The position numbers and the translations under genes were made by a program. 64,000 bases of DNA, from contig OZ245999.1 of assembly GCA_965230265.1 (NCBI GenBank), positions 3,162,001 to 3,226,000 on the forward strand, in the 5' to 3' direction. This DNA comes from JAJFKX01 sp965230265. GTDB taxonomy: Bacteria > Pseudomonadota > Gammaproteobacteria > Xanthomonadales > Wenzhouxiangellaceae. Numbering within the stretch: the stretch's first letter is position 1; the number at the start of each line of letters is the position of its first letter. Under the pieces are notes generated by a model, which had not been told where the DNA came from, ran no database searches, and worked only from the letters and a program-made list of their open reading frames with translations. This document shows positions 48,128 to 56,689 of the stretch, piece by piece.

Positions 48128-49146
48128 TGGCTTAACTGACGAACCGGCCTTTTAGATGGAACCTGAATAGCCGCGAGTTCTTTTGGCATGCTTTTTTTCA
48201 AGTCATCTAACTGCATTTCTGGTACGCCACGCAACTGTTCGATGACAAACAGTGGTCGCTGCTTCGACTCCTTATACAATCGAGAAATATACTCACCCAG
48301 CACCCCTATGCTGATCAATTGAATACCAGCCAACAATGCAATTGAAGCAATTAGCCAAACATAAGCAGGGACTACCAAACCCCGAAAAAAAGCATCGATA
48401 ACATTAAGCCCAACATAGATCAACGCGATTAATACAATAACCAGCCCAATGAAACTCCAGATTCTCAAAGGCATGGAGCTAAAAGATATTATTCCGTCTA
48501 GTGCCAGTCGACATAATGCCCAAAAATCAAACTTTGTTTTACCAGATACCCTGGCGGGACGACTAAACGGCACCATTTGTTGCTTGAACCCGGGCCATGA
48601 CATTAGCCCTTTCATATAACGAGTGTTTTCAGGCATCTGGTTTAATATTTCTACCACTTTTCTATCCAGCAGCCTAAAATCCCCAACCTCTACATTGACG
48701 GGAGCCTCACTTATTCGATGAAAAAGCTTATAGAATAATTTTGCAGTTACCCTTTTAATAAACCGATCATGTTTCCGCTCGATACGTTTAGGACAAACAA
48801 TATCCACGCCCGAACGCCACACCTCCAGCATTTGCGGTAACAGTTCTGGCGGGTCCTGCAAATCAGCATCCATGATCACGACAACATCACCAGTAGCCAA
48901 CCGCAAACCACAGGTTACTGCCGCTTCTTTGCCAAAATTCCTGGAAAATCTTGCCAATCGAATGCTAATACCCTCAGGCATCAATGTTCTTAAAATATCC
49001 CAACTGTTATCAGTACTGCCATCATCGATAAAAACCAATTCAAAGCGCGATTGACATTTTGGTTGTTGTTGAATAAGTACACTAATCAGTGAGTCTATGC
49101 ATTTGGCTTCATTATAAATAGGAATGACTACACTGACCGTTATCAT
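48118..49146 (-). CDS. GtrB/DPM1-like polyprenyl-phosphate glycosyltransferase
   Basis: This 343-residue family 2 glycosyltransferase (ATG at 49146; an upstream TTG at 49164 is possible) has SVVIPIYNEAKCID, ELVFIDDGSTDNSW and the metal-binding MDADLQDPPELL. Two C-terminal transmembrane helices (about 230-295) and the GVLGEYISRLYKES tail are typical of GtrB/ArnC-like enzymes that transfer a sugar from a nucleotide donor to undecaprenyl phosphate on the cytoplasmic face. It is translationally linked to the GT-C gene downstream. No GtrA-type flippase is visible nearby. Confidence 0.88.
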   Translation of the reverse strand: MITVSVVIPIYNEAKCIDSLISVLIQQQPKCQSRFELVFIDDGSTDNSWDILRTLMPEGISIRLARFSRNFGKEAAVTCGLRLATGDVVVIMDADLQDPPELLPQMLEVWRSGVDIVCPKRIERKHDRFIKRVTAKLFYKLFHRISEAPVNVEVGDFRLLDRKVVEILNQMPENTRYMKGLMSWPGFKQQMVPFSRPARVSGKTKFDFWALCRLALDGIISFSSMPLRIWSFIGLVIVLIALIYVGLNVIDAFFRGLVVPAYVWLIASIALLAGIQLISIGVLGEYISRLYKESKQRPLFVIEQLRGVPEMQLDDLKKSMPKELAAIQVPSKRPVRQLSQCR

Positions 49147-49164
49147 TTTATGACATATACCCAA

Positions 49165-49370
49165 TATTTACTGAACAGAAAAAATTCTTAAAACCCTAAA
49201 AAAAACAACTATCCATGTTGGCATGGAGTAAGTCATTTGTGAATTTTTGTAAATTTAGGTTACCATTTTGTTATGAATGAAAAATTAACGAGCCATTTAT
49301 TTGAAAAAATAAAACATACAGACATAAAAAAGCCCCGCATTGCGGGGCTTTTTATTCACAATGGTTTTAA
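49165..49370. other. Intergenic region upstream of the GtrB-like gene, with part of a long repeat
   Basis: No gene is seen here. From about 49249 onward the sequence matches the region upstream of the 718-residue gene (from about 51795), and it includes the shared terminator hairpin. A short inverted repeat CCATG-TTGG-CATGG is at 49213-49226. The GtrB promoter must be within this interval. Confidence 0.6.
49326..49353. terminator. Bidirectional terminator (copy A)
   Basis: A 7-bp stem (GCCCCGC/GCGGGGC) with a 3-nt loop is flanked by A-runs and T-runs, so it can terminate in both directions. It is the duplicate of the hairpin at 51863-51890. Confidence 0.85.
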
Positions 49371-49481
49371 TTAAAACGTCAATAAAGGTGCTATAACCAA
49401 ACTCACAATAGCCATTACATTAATCAAATTTTTCATTACCGGACCAGAGGTATCCTTGAACGGATCGCCTACAGTATCACC
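49371..49481 (-). pseudogene. Fragment of hppA 3' end (last 36 codons plus stop)
   Basis: The minus strand encodes GDTVGDPFKDTSGP followed by VMKNLINV and the tail MAIVSLVIAPLLTF, ending at the same stop position as the full hppA. It differs from that gene at Ser-to-Val, Asn-to-Lys and Ile-to-Asn, yet the reading frame is intact. It is open back to an ATG at 49505 (44 codons in all), but this is far too short for a pump. It is best read as a duplicated or imported gene remnant. Confidence 0.85.
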
Positions 49482-49604
49482 TGTGGCAATCCATACTGAA
49501 AGCATAATTTTTTAATTATGCCCCATTATCTGCTTGTCAAAATCCTGGTAAGGAAATTACTTATCCCGATTGCCGTAGTCTCTTTTGTAAGTTAATGCTC
49601 ACCG

Positions 49605-51761
49605 TCAATAACCAATTGGAATGGTCAGCTCATCCAGTGTCAATCTGCCAGAACCATCAGGATTACTAAAATCAACAATACCTTGCCCCTGGATTGGCCC
49701 AAATGAACCCCAGGGAACCGTTACTCGGTCAGCTGGGTTATAACCAGGACCAAACACCGGTCCGACAGTGCTTCTTGGCTCTGAAAGAGGAAAAAACCGG
49801 CAGCCATCGAATGGGATTGGACACGCACTTCGCGAGTATTGCCCAAGGTAATACCACGCCTGCTCGCCCAGGGTGTTATAGGTTAACCAAAAACCCAGTA
49901 CATCGAAGCGGATACGCCGCAGGCTATCGCTGACATCCCTGTTATTAGCAACCGGCATAAAAATAATGCCTTCACCGCTACGTGACAGATCAAATAATGA
50001 ACCTACTATTCTGTCGGTCTCGGCCCGGACGCCTTGATCATTGATAAAAAACCCCCGATTACAAAGAAAACGATTATCAAATAAGGGCGTGATTGATAAT
50101 GAGTCATTACCGAATTCATCGCTTTGATAGCTCAACTGACCGCTGCGACAGTCGTTAAAACGAATTTCAACAGTACCCCATTGTTCCACCATTCTATCGT
50201 CAGGATCAAACTGGCCAATTGGGAACCTCGGTCCCCGTGCACGGTTCAAGACCATATTAACCGTTCCATTTTTTAATGTTCCTACACCGCGCATCCACAT
50301 TTGATTACCGGATAGATCGTAGGTAAACCAGTGCAGCAGTAAACGGTTGCCCAGCAAAACCTCTAAGGTAACCCCTTGACCGTTAAATTCTGGACCAAAC
50401 CACCACGTCCCCGTTATAGCAGGATCTAAAGCGGCTACTTTCGTATAAACAGTTAATCGGTGGGTGCTGCCCTCCGCATCAATTAACAATAAACGGTCCT
50501 GTGTTGAGTTAAGCGCCATATCTCGCGCCTGGAGTCGTCTGTTTGAGCTGCCCGCTATTGTCTGCTGCTGATTCAACTCTAATCGCGGCTCCTGCTGTTG
50601 CTCCTCAAAGACAAAAGTGGACAATATTCCACGACTTCGCTCTGTTAATGCTGTAGTTGCAAATTGATTAATATCTTCAAACTGATCGGAAATAACCGGA
50701 TCAACGGTGCCGTAAAAAACCTGACTCGTTACAAACTCAAAATGCCCTGATTGATCTGACAGATACCAAAACACGTGGGAAGATGGGGCGATAAGAAACC
50801 CCACTGCTGAGCTGATCACCATCAGTCTGTTCTGACGCCAGAATAACAGCTCCCTGTCCTGTATATTGATTTGCAGGTCCTGGTTGAAACCAAACCGCGG
50901 TGAAAACTGGATCGTCTGCTGCAATTCAAATGGCCCGTCAGACTGAGTCGATGAATAAACTTCAACCTGATTACGGTAAAAAGCAAAAACAGGCGTGTTG
51001 TTAAAGAGATCAAAAAACCTGAACTCATGACTGCTGATAATGATGCCCTGATCACCAATCACAAAATCCGTGCCAAATATTGTTTGATCACCGCTAAACT
51101 GTTGCGTAACTCCCCAATTATCTTTTGCATCCGGCTCCAATAGATTGACAGTCCTTGCGATCGCCATGCCATGGGCAATGTCTACATCGCCTTTCGCATT
51201 ACTCTGCACCAATATTCTGGAACCATCCGTCGCCACTCGCGTACCCCATGCAACATCGCCAGGCAGGAACGTTCCAGCAACACGGTCTAATGGCAATAAC
51301 CTCGGAGAGCTTGCCATGTCATCGGATTCATTCAGTCGATAAACATAAATAGCACCACGCGATAAAAACTCATCTGCTTCAATAAAAACCTGCTCAGGCG
51401 CACCAATGACCAATAGCTGATTCTTATAATCCATTGAAAAGCCAAAACCATCTGGTTGTGTACAGTCCCTATTGAAATCCGCTGCAGATAAGGTTTGCAC
51501 TGTCCTGTATTGGCCATTCTGATCCTGCAACATCAGCAGCACAGAACCACAACCATCATTACCATCAAGATTTGGATGACTGATCAGCAGGAGATCACCG
51601 ATAAACATCGCATCAAGACGGGAATCCTGAAGCACTGACTCACTGAGCGTGATATTTTGCAGAAACTGCCAACTAGAAAGCTCAGTATCTGATTGTGCCT
51701 GACTAGCCACAACCCACAACACTAAACTCAGCCCAATCAAAACCCTAACAAAGACATCCAT
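49605..51761 (-). CDS. Large secreted protein of unknown function
   Basis: This 718-residue protein has a signal peptide (VLIGLSLVLWVVASQAQS). Residues about 25-420 look like an integrin/FG-GAP-type beta-propeller (RGAIYVYRLNE, FGFSMDYKNQLLVIGAP). The C-terminal part holds two diverged copies of a module with the pattern G-W/L-F....GxG...L...WFTYD/WLTYN....W: one near 455 (GTWWFGPEFNGQGVTLEVL, HWFTYDLSGNQMWM) and one near 590 (GSLFDLSRSGEGIIFMPV, GFWLTYNTLGEQAWYY). I know such modules only as uncharacterised repeats of exported proteins. The gene is flanked on both sides by the repeat that carries the hppA tail. Confidence 0.75.
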   Translation of the reverse strand: MDVFVRVLIGLSLVLWVVASQAQSDTELSSWQFLQNITLSESVLQDSRLDAMFIGDLLLISHPNLDGNDGCGSVLLMLQDQNGQYRTVQTLSAADFNRDCTQPDGFGFSMDYKNQLLVIGAPEQVFIEADEFLSRGAIYVYRLNESDDMASSPRLLPLDRVAGTFLPGDVAWGTRVATDGSRILVQSNAKGDVDIAHGMAIARTVNLLEPDAKDNWGVTQQFSGDQTIFGTDFVIGDQGIIISSHEFRFFDLFNNTPVFAFYRNQVEVYSSTQSDGPFELQQTIQFSPRFGFNQDLQINIQDRELLFWRQNRLMVISSAVGFLIAPSSHVFWYLSDQSGHFEFVTSQVFYGTVDPVISDQFEDINQFATTALTERSRGILSTFVFEEQQQEPRLELNQQQTIAGSSNRRLQARDMALNSTQDRLLLIDAEGSTHRLTVYTKVAALDPAITGTWWFGPEFNGQGVTLEVLLGNRLLLHWFTYDLSGNQMWMRGVGTLKNGTVNMVLNRARGPRFPIGQFDPDDRMVEQWGTVEIRFNDCRSGQLSYQSDEFGNDSLSITPLFDNRFLCNRGFFINDQGVRAETDRIVGSLFDLSRSGEGIIFMPVANNRDVSDSLRRIRFDVLGFWLTYNTLGEQAWYYLGQYSRSACPIPFDGCRFFPLSEPRSTVGPVFGPGYNPADRVTVPWGSFGPIQGQGIVDFSNPDGSGRLTLDELTIPIGY

Positions 51762-51794
51762 ATTAGTTCCCGCTAGTTTTATTTGTTAACGAAT

Positions 51795-52018
51795 GTAAAT
51801 TCAGACTACCACTTCACCATGAATGAAAAATTAACGAGCCATTTATCAAATAAGGCAGGCATAAAAAAGCCCCGCAATGCGGGGCTTTTTATTCACAATG
51901 GTTTTAATTAAAACGTCAATAAAGGTGCTATAACCAAACTCACAATAGCCATCACATTAATCAAAATGTTCATTGATGGTCCAGAGGTATCCTTGAACGG
52001 ATCGCCTACGGTATCACC
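51795..52018 (-). repeat. Long direct repeat, copy B (intact hppA end)
   Basis: This is the second copy of the repeat described at 49249-49481. Here the coding part is the true 3' end of hppA, and the distal part is the upstream region of the 718-residue gene. Confidence 0.85.
51863..51890. terminator. Bidirectional terminator downstream of hppA (copy B)
   Basis: The stem GCCCCGC/GCGGGGC with loop AAT has A-runs before and T-runs after it. It lies 18 nt past the hppA stop. Confidence 0.88.
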
Positions 52019-53923
52019 AACAACGGCTGCTTTGTGTACATCAGAACCTTTACCGCCGAAGTTGCCTTTTTCAACAAACTTCTTGGCGTTGTCCCAGGCA
52101 CCACCGGCATTGGCCATGGTCAGTGCCAGCAACACACAGGACACCAATGCACCAGCCAGCAAACCACCCAGTGCATGCGCGCCCAATACAAAACCAACCA
52201 CAATGGGTGACAATACGGCCAAAGCACCCGGTAGGATCATGCGTTGCAGTGCGGCACGGGTAGCAATGTCCACACAACGGGCATTATCGGGTTTGCCTGT
52301 GCCTTCCAGCAGGCCAGGGATCTCTTTGAACTGGCGGCGAATTTCCTGAATCATCTTGAATGCGGCATCACCCACGGCACGCATGGTGATAGCAGACACC
52401 AGGAACGGGAAAATACCGCCCAGGAACATACCCATCAATACTTTCGAGTTGCTGATATCCAGGGTAAAGCCTGGGATATGAATAGCGACAGTTTTAATAA
52501 ATGCCGCGATAATGGCCAACGCTGCCAGACCGGCTGCACCAATCGCAAAACCTTTGCCAATCGCCGCTGTGGTGTTACCCACTTCGTCCAGGCCATCGGT
52601 GATTTCACGGGTTTCTTCACCCAGGCCGGCCATTTCTGCAATACCGCCTGCGTTATCAGCAACCGGACCATAAGCATCAATAGCCATGGTAATACCGACA
52701 GTGGCCAACATGCCTACCGCACTGATTCCGACACCATATACGCCGGCACCTTCTGGTAGCAGGGCGCTGGTAACAAAAATGATTCCAGCAATAATCAGTA
52801 CTGGACCAACCACTGATTCCATACCGGTCGCCAGACCCGAGATCATGACTGTCGCCGGACCTGTCTGACCATCTTTGGCGATATCGCGAACCGGTTTGCC
52901 GCCGGTGTAGTACTCGGTAATCAAGCCAATACCGATACCGCCCACAGCACCGGCAACCACACACCACCATACGCTGGTGCTGATGCCCAATGCAGAGACA
53001 ATAAACCAGGCTGCGCCGATAAAGATAACGGCCGCACCGAAAGTGCCATAACGTAATGCATTGGCGGGTTCAGCATTGGAAGCCATTCGGACAATCAGAA
53101 TACCCAGAATAGAACACAACAAACCGCCCGAAGCCAAGGCCAATGGTAAGGACATCAGCATTTCTCGCTCACCCATTACCGTTGTCGCCGCAAAGGTGCT
53201 GGCAATAGCGATACAGGCAATCATCGAGCCACAGTAGGATTCAAAAATATCTGAACCCATACCAGCAACATCACCTACGTTATCACCTACGTTATCGGCA
53301 ATCACGCCAGGGTTACGTGGATCGTCTTCGGGAATACCTGCTTCGATTTTACCCACCAGATCAGCACCAACATCGGCACTCTTGGTGAAGATACCGCCGC
53401 CTACACGCGAGAACAATGCCACGGTTGAAGCACCCATACCAAAACCATGAATGGCTTCTGCATGTGTCGGGTCAGAACCAAAGAAGTAATACAGTGAACC
53501 CAGCCCCAGCAAACCCATGGCTGCCACGGTCAGACCCATAATCGAGCCTCCATAGAAGGCTACCGACAACGCTGCTGCAGGACCTTCGTTTGCGGCTGCA
53601 GTGGTAGTACGAACATTGGCGCGAGTGGCTGTGTACATCCCAATGTAGCCAGCAATGGCCGAGCTTAGCGCTCCGGTCACAAAGGCAGCACAGGTATGCC
53701 AGCTTGGGAAGGCAAAAAACAGGCCGATTGCCAAAACCAGTGCGAAAACACCCAAAATGGAGTATTCGCGTCTCATAAAGACCATGGCTCCATCGTGGAT
53801 TGCCTCTGCAATTTCCGCGACCTTGCCTTCTCCAGCTGGACGGCGTTTAATCACCATATAGATGACAAATGCTGCCAGCAAACCGAACACGCCCAATAAT
53901 GGCGGTATAAGTGTCTGATTCAT
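51908..53923 (-). CDS. hppA: Membrane-bound ion-translocating pyrophosphatase
   Basis: This 671-residue integral membrane pump couples pyrophosphate hydrolysis to export of H+ and/or Na+. About 16 membrane helices are visible. The substrate site is conserved: DVGADLVGKIEAGIPEDDPR, ADNVGDNVGDVAGMGSD and, near the C-terminus, GDTVGDPFKDTSGPS. At about 448-457 the motif is GNTTAAIGKG; Ala at this position, rather than Lys, marks the K+-dependent subfamily, which includes Na+ pumps. The start has AAGGA 6 nt upstream. It stands alone with its own terminator. Confidence 0.96.
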   Translation of the reverse strand: MNQTLIPPLLGVFGLLAAFVIYMVIKRRPAGEGKVAEIAEAIHDGAMVFMRREYSILGVFALVLAIGLFFAFPSWHTCAAFVTGALSSAIAGYIGMYTATRANVRTTTAAANEGPAAALSVAFYGGSIMGLTVAAMGLLGLGSLYYFFGSDPTHAEAIHGFGMGASTVALFSRVGGGIFTKSADVGADLVGKIEAGIPEDDPRNPGVIADNVGDNVGDVAGMGSDIFESYCGSMIACIAIASTFAATTVMGEREMLMSLPLALASGGLLCSILGILIVRMASNAEPANALRYGTFGAAVIFIGAAWFIVSALGISTSVWWCVVAGAVGGIGIGLITEYYTGGKPVRDIAKDGQTGPATVMISGLATGMESVVGPVLIIAGIIFVTSALLPEGAGVYGVGISAVGMLATVGITMAIDAYGPVADNAGGIAEMAGLGEETREITDGLDEVGNTTAAIGKGFAIGAAGLAALAIIAAFIKTVAIHIPGFTLDISNSKVLMGMFLGGIFPFLVSAITMRAVGDAAFKMIQEIRRQFKEIPGLLEGTGKPDNARCVDIATRAALQRMILPGALAVLSPIVVGFVLGAHALGGLLAGALVSCVLLALTMANAGGAWDNAKKFVEKGNFGGKGSDVHKAAVVGDTVGDPFKDTSGPSMNILINVMAIVSLVIAPLLTF

Positions 53924-54031
53924 AATCCTTTCCGGTAGTTCGATGAATACGGTCTCGCTGCCGCCTTATTGCTTGCGATCAGCGAATTAAACAAACCCGT
54001 TATTGTACTAGCTGGTTAAGTGGTTGAGCAA

Positions 54032-54949
54032 TCAGTTGTTTTTATTATTTGCTCGAAGTGCTGCAAAAAACTGTCCAGCTACTGGCCACATTGACCAGCC
54101 TGCAGAGGCTTCCTCTAGGTTCTTTTGTAGCCAGCTTTGCACATCAGCGTACATATTGGCAGTGTTCTGATAGGCGCCTTTATTGTCCAGCTGTAATATG
54201 CGATAGCCACTGTCCTGCTCGATCTGGACCCTGAAAAACACTGTATCGACCTGCATTTTCACGACCATCTCAGATAAACCGGAGCTCAGATTAACGTTGT
54301 GGTCAAACAACTGAATGGTTCTGCTGGGTTGTTTTGGCGCTGCAGGCACATCCGCCAACACCAACACCGAACCACCGGTTTGAAAAGCCTTGATCACTTT
54401 GCGCGGATAAGTCCCTGGTGTGTAACGCTTGCCGGGGAACAGTTTTTCCAGATGCCGGCGACGCAAACTGACATACCAATAACGCAACAACTGCCCACTA
54501 AACTCCCCGCGCTCGCGTTTACGCAAGATGTAAACCACCTGATAACCATTGATGCGCAATTGATGCAATACGGCAAAACCGGTGTTCCAATGTGTGCCTA
54601 TCACCACGAAAGCACCGTTTTCGGGAAACTCACCCTGCCGGATAATCTGTTTGCGCAGCTTCCAGGGCGCTAGCATGGATAGCCAGATATCGATGTGATC
54701 CAGTAAAATATTGCAACGATGATCAACCAGCCATTGGGTTTCGTCGCTTATTGTGGTTAGCTTTTTGCAGTTGGCCAATGCACGCTCTGACTGGCCTGCA
54801 TACAATGCAGTGTGTCGACATAGCCCTTTTATTAATGACCAACTCCAACGCCACGGAAGTATGACCACCACCATGGGTATCACAAACAAGGTCAAACCAT
54901 CTTTGCATTCGGTTCGGATTCTGTTCAGTGTGCCTGTGATAAAACGCAT
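54032..54949 (-). CDS. LPLAT/LpxL-like acyltransferase homologue, atypical active site
   Basis: This 305-residue protein has an N-terminal membrane segment (LTLFVIPMVVVILPWRW) and the layout of lipid A acyltransferases, with VLVLADVPAAPKQPSR in place of the usual ILPDQ-type segment. Where the family has H-x4-D/E, this protein reads GTHWNTGFAVL, so no acidic residue follows the His at the right spacing. It may be inactive, use a shifted residue, or have another activity. It diverges from the sulfotransferase operon with 56 nt between starts, suggesting shared control. Confidence 0.62.
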   Translation of the reverse strand: MRFITGTLNRIRTECKDGLTLFVIPMVVVILPWRWSWSLIKGLCRHTALYAGQSERALANCKKLTTISDETQWLVDHRCNILLDHIDIWLSMLAPWKLRKQIIRQGEFPENGAFVVIGTHWNTGFAVLHQLRINGYQVVYILRKRERGEFSGQLLRYWYVSLRRRHLEKLFPGKRYTPGTYPRKVIKAFQTGGSVLVLADVPAAPKQPSRTIQLFDHNVNLSSGLSEMVVKMQVDTVFFRVQIEQDSGYRILQLDNKGAYQNTANMYADVQSWLQKNLEEASAGWSMWPVAGQFFAALRANNKNN

Positions 54950-55005
54950 GGTTTGTTGTTATCCGTTAATGCCCGAAATCAACCTGTCGTAATGAGCCCG
55001 CTACA

Positions 55006-55863
55006 ATGAATCTGCCTGCTTTTTTTATCATCGGCGCACAAAAGTGTGGCACCAGCTGGTTGCACAAACAACTATCATCGCATCCGCAAGTGTACCTGCC
55101 CAGTGATAAAGATCACGAATATTTTTCGTTGAATCATTCACACCCTGATCAGGCTGAGCAGATTTGGCAACAACGTTTCGCTAAAGCCAAAGCCGAACAA
55201 CTGATTGGTGATGCAGCTGCCAGTCATTTTTTGACCCAACTGGAAGCCCCCTGGCACATTCGTCCCAAAGATTATAATGCTTCGCTGCCCACGGATATCG
55301 TCAATAAACTGGGCAGGCAGCTGAAGGTCATCATATTATTGCGTGACCCGACAGACAGAGCGGTATCGGCCTATTTGCATCATTTTGGTATGGGCAGCCT
55401 GGACTTAAAGTACTCTATTCTGAACGCACCAGATGAGCTGGGGATTATCAACATTGGCTTGTATGGACAACACCTGCGTAACTGGCTGGCTGTACTGCCT
55501 GCTGATAATATCTATATAGAAACCCGTTCGATTAAAACCCACGCCAAGCCAATACTCAAGGATATTTGTCGCTTTTTAGATATCCAGAGCAATCATGCAT
55601 TTACTACTGCTGAGCAAATCGTTTTTGCTGGCATTCAGCGGGTACAGGATGAACAGGGCATTTGGGTAAAACAGCAGCGCCTGGGCGCAGCGGTTCAACA
55701 ATTATCACACCCATTACCCAGTCGTATCATCGGTGGTGAAAACCACATTCGGCTGATTCATACCGAGGAACTTGATAAGCTGCACACTCTATTTTCAGAA
55801 GACCAACAGTTATTAAAGCAACTGATCACTGATAACCCTGTGTGTCTTGGTGCCAAACCTTAG
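55006..55863 (+). CDS. Sulfotransferase 1 of the decoration operon
   Basis: This 285-residue protein is a clear PAPS-dependent sulfotransferase: FFIIGAQKCGTSWLHKQL forms the 5'-phosphosulfate loop and LLRDPTDRAVSAYLHH near residue 112 the 3'-phosphate site. The pattern of HPQVYLPSDKDHEYFS after the loop is typical of sulfotransferases acting on carbohydrate or lipid acceptors. It is roughly half identical by eye to the gene at 58264. It opens a six-gene plus-strand operon and is followed 7 nt later by a deacetylase gene. Confidence 0.9.
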   Translation: MNLPAFFIIGAQKCGTSWLHKQLSSHPQVYLPSDKDHEYFSLNHSHPDQAEQIWQQRFAKAKAEQLIGDAAASHFLTQLEAPWHIRPKDYNASLPTDIVNKLGRQLKVIILLRDPTDRAVSAYLHHFGMGSLDLKYSILNAPDELGIINIGLYGQHLRNWLAVLPADNIYIETRSIKTHAKPILKDICRFLDIQSNHAFTTAEQIVFAGIQRVQDEQGIWVKQQRLGAAVQQLSHPLPSRIIGGENHIRLIHTEELDKLHTLFSEDQQLLKQLITDNPVCLGAKP

Positions 55864-55870
55864 TTTAATT

Positions 55871-56689
55871 ATGCGTGTTCCTATTCTTTGCTATCACTCA
55901 CATATCATTACCGGTGCCGGGTATGCGGGCAATGCACATGTTGCCCTGGCAGAGGATCTTGTGCTGATTGCTGAACAGGGAAAAACCATCATCCCCTTGC
56001 ACCAGCTGGCTGATCGGCTGATCAATTCTGACCATGATTGCACATTGGATAATGCTGTTGTGTTGACCTTTGACGATGGCTCAACAGCCGACTTTATGCC
56101 TGTCGAGCACCCACAATATGGCCCTCAACCGGGTTTATACCCGTTGATGCAGCAGCACGCACAGCAATATCAACAAGCAGTGCATGCCACCAGCTTCGTG
56201 ATCGCTTGCCCACAGGCACGCCAGCGAATGGACCAAGACTGCCTGTTTAAACTTGACTGGATGAACGATGACTGGTGGCCAGCAGCCGAAGCCAGCGGGA
56301 TGCTGAGCATTGAATCGCATAGCTGGAACCACAACAATGCCGTTTGCGACGATGTGCCTGCAGGTTCAGGTGATCAGTTTTACTCAGTCAATGATTATCA
56401 CCAGGCAGACCGACAGGTGCGCGAGGCAGCTGAAACCATCGCTACTTTATCTGGACGCTACCCGGATATTTTTGCCTACCCTTATGGGCATATCAGTGAA
56501 TACCTCCAGCAAACCTATTTCCCGGCGTTCATGCACGAGCACCGTATGCGCTGTGCGCTGTCGACCCGGCCTGAATATGTGACGGCGAACACGTCGCGCT
56601 GGGCTATTCCCCGCTTTGTACACGGTGAACACTGGCGTGACCCGAAAACATTAACCGCCATTATCAATGGCCAGATACAAAGCTTATGA
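55871..56689 (+). CDS. Polysaccharide deacetylase-like protein 1
   Basis: This 272-residue protein starts at ATG 55871 (MRVPILCYHSH); a TTG 24 nt upstream inside the previous gene is less likely. NodB-type motifs are present: LTFDDGS at about 65-70 (catalytic base and metal Asp) and SHSWNH with His150 and His154 as metal ligands, plus FAYPYG. CE4 enzymes remove acetyl groups from N-acetylated sugars. No signal peptide is seen, so a cytoplasmic role is likely. It overlaps the next gene by 4 nt (ATGA) and is paralogous to the gene at 59120. Confidence 0.88.
   Translation: MRVPILCYHSHIITGAGYAGNAHVALAEDLVLIAEQGKTIIPLHQLADRLINSDHDCTLDNAVVLTFDDGSTADFMPVEHPQYGPQPGLYPLMQQHAQQYQQAVHATSFVIACPQARQRMDQDCLFKLDWMNDDWWPAAEASGMLSIESHSWNHNNAVCDDVPAGSGDQFYSVNDYHQADRQVREAAETIATLSGRYPDIFAYPYGHISEYLQQTYFPAFMHEHRMRCALSTRPEYVTANTSRWAIPRFVHGEHWRDPKTLTAIINGQIQSL

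Larger units (their letters stand above)
49249..49481 (-). repeat. Long direct repeat, copy A (hppA tail, terminator, upstream sequence)
   Basis: This copy matches 51795-52018 in the same orientation. By eye the hppA-coding part has 8 mismatches in 111 nt. The hairpin core is conserved except in its loop. The last 24 nt or so beyond 49273 are more diverged. Similarity stops sharply at 49481, after GTATCACC. Confidence 0.85.

Noticed and set aside
49371..49505. 44-codon frame ending in the hppA tail as a real small gene
   Set aside because: It is the duplicated hppA 3' end with an accidental ATG upstream; no ribosome site is visible.
49165..52018. Insertion sequence or integron around the 718-residue gene
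   Set aside because: No transposase, integrase or terminal inverted repeats are visible; only the long direct repeat is supported.
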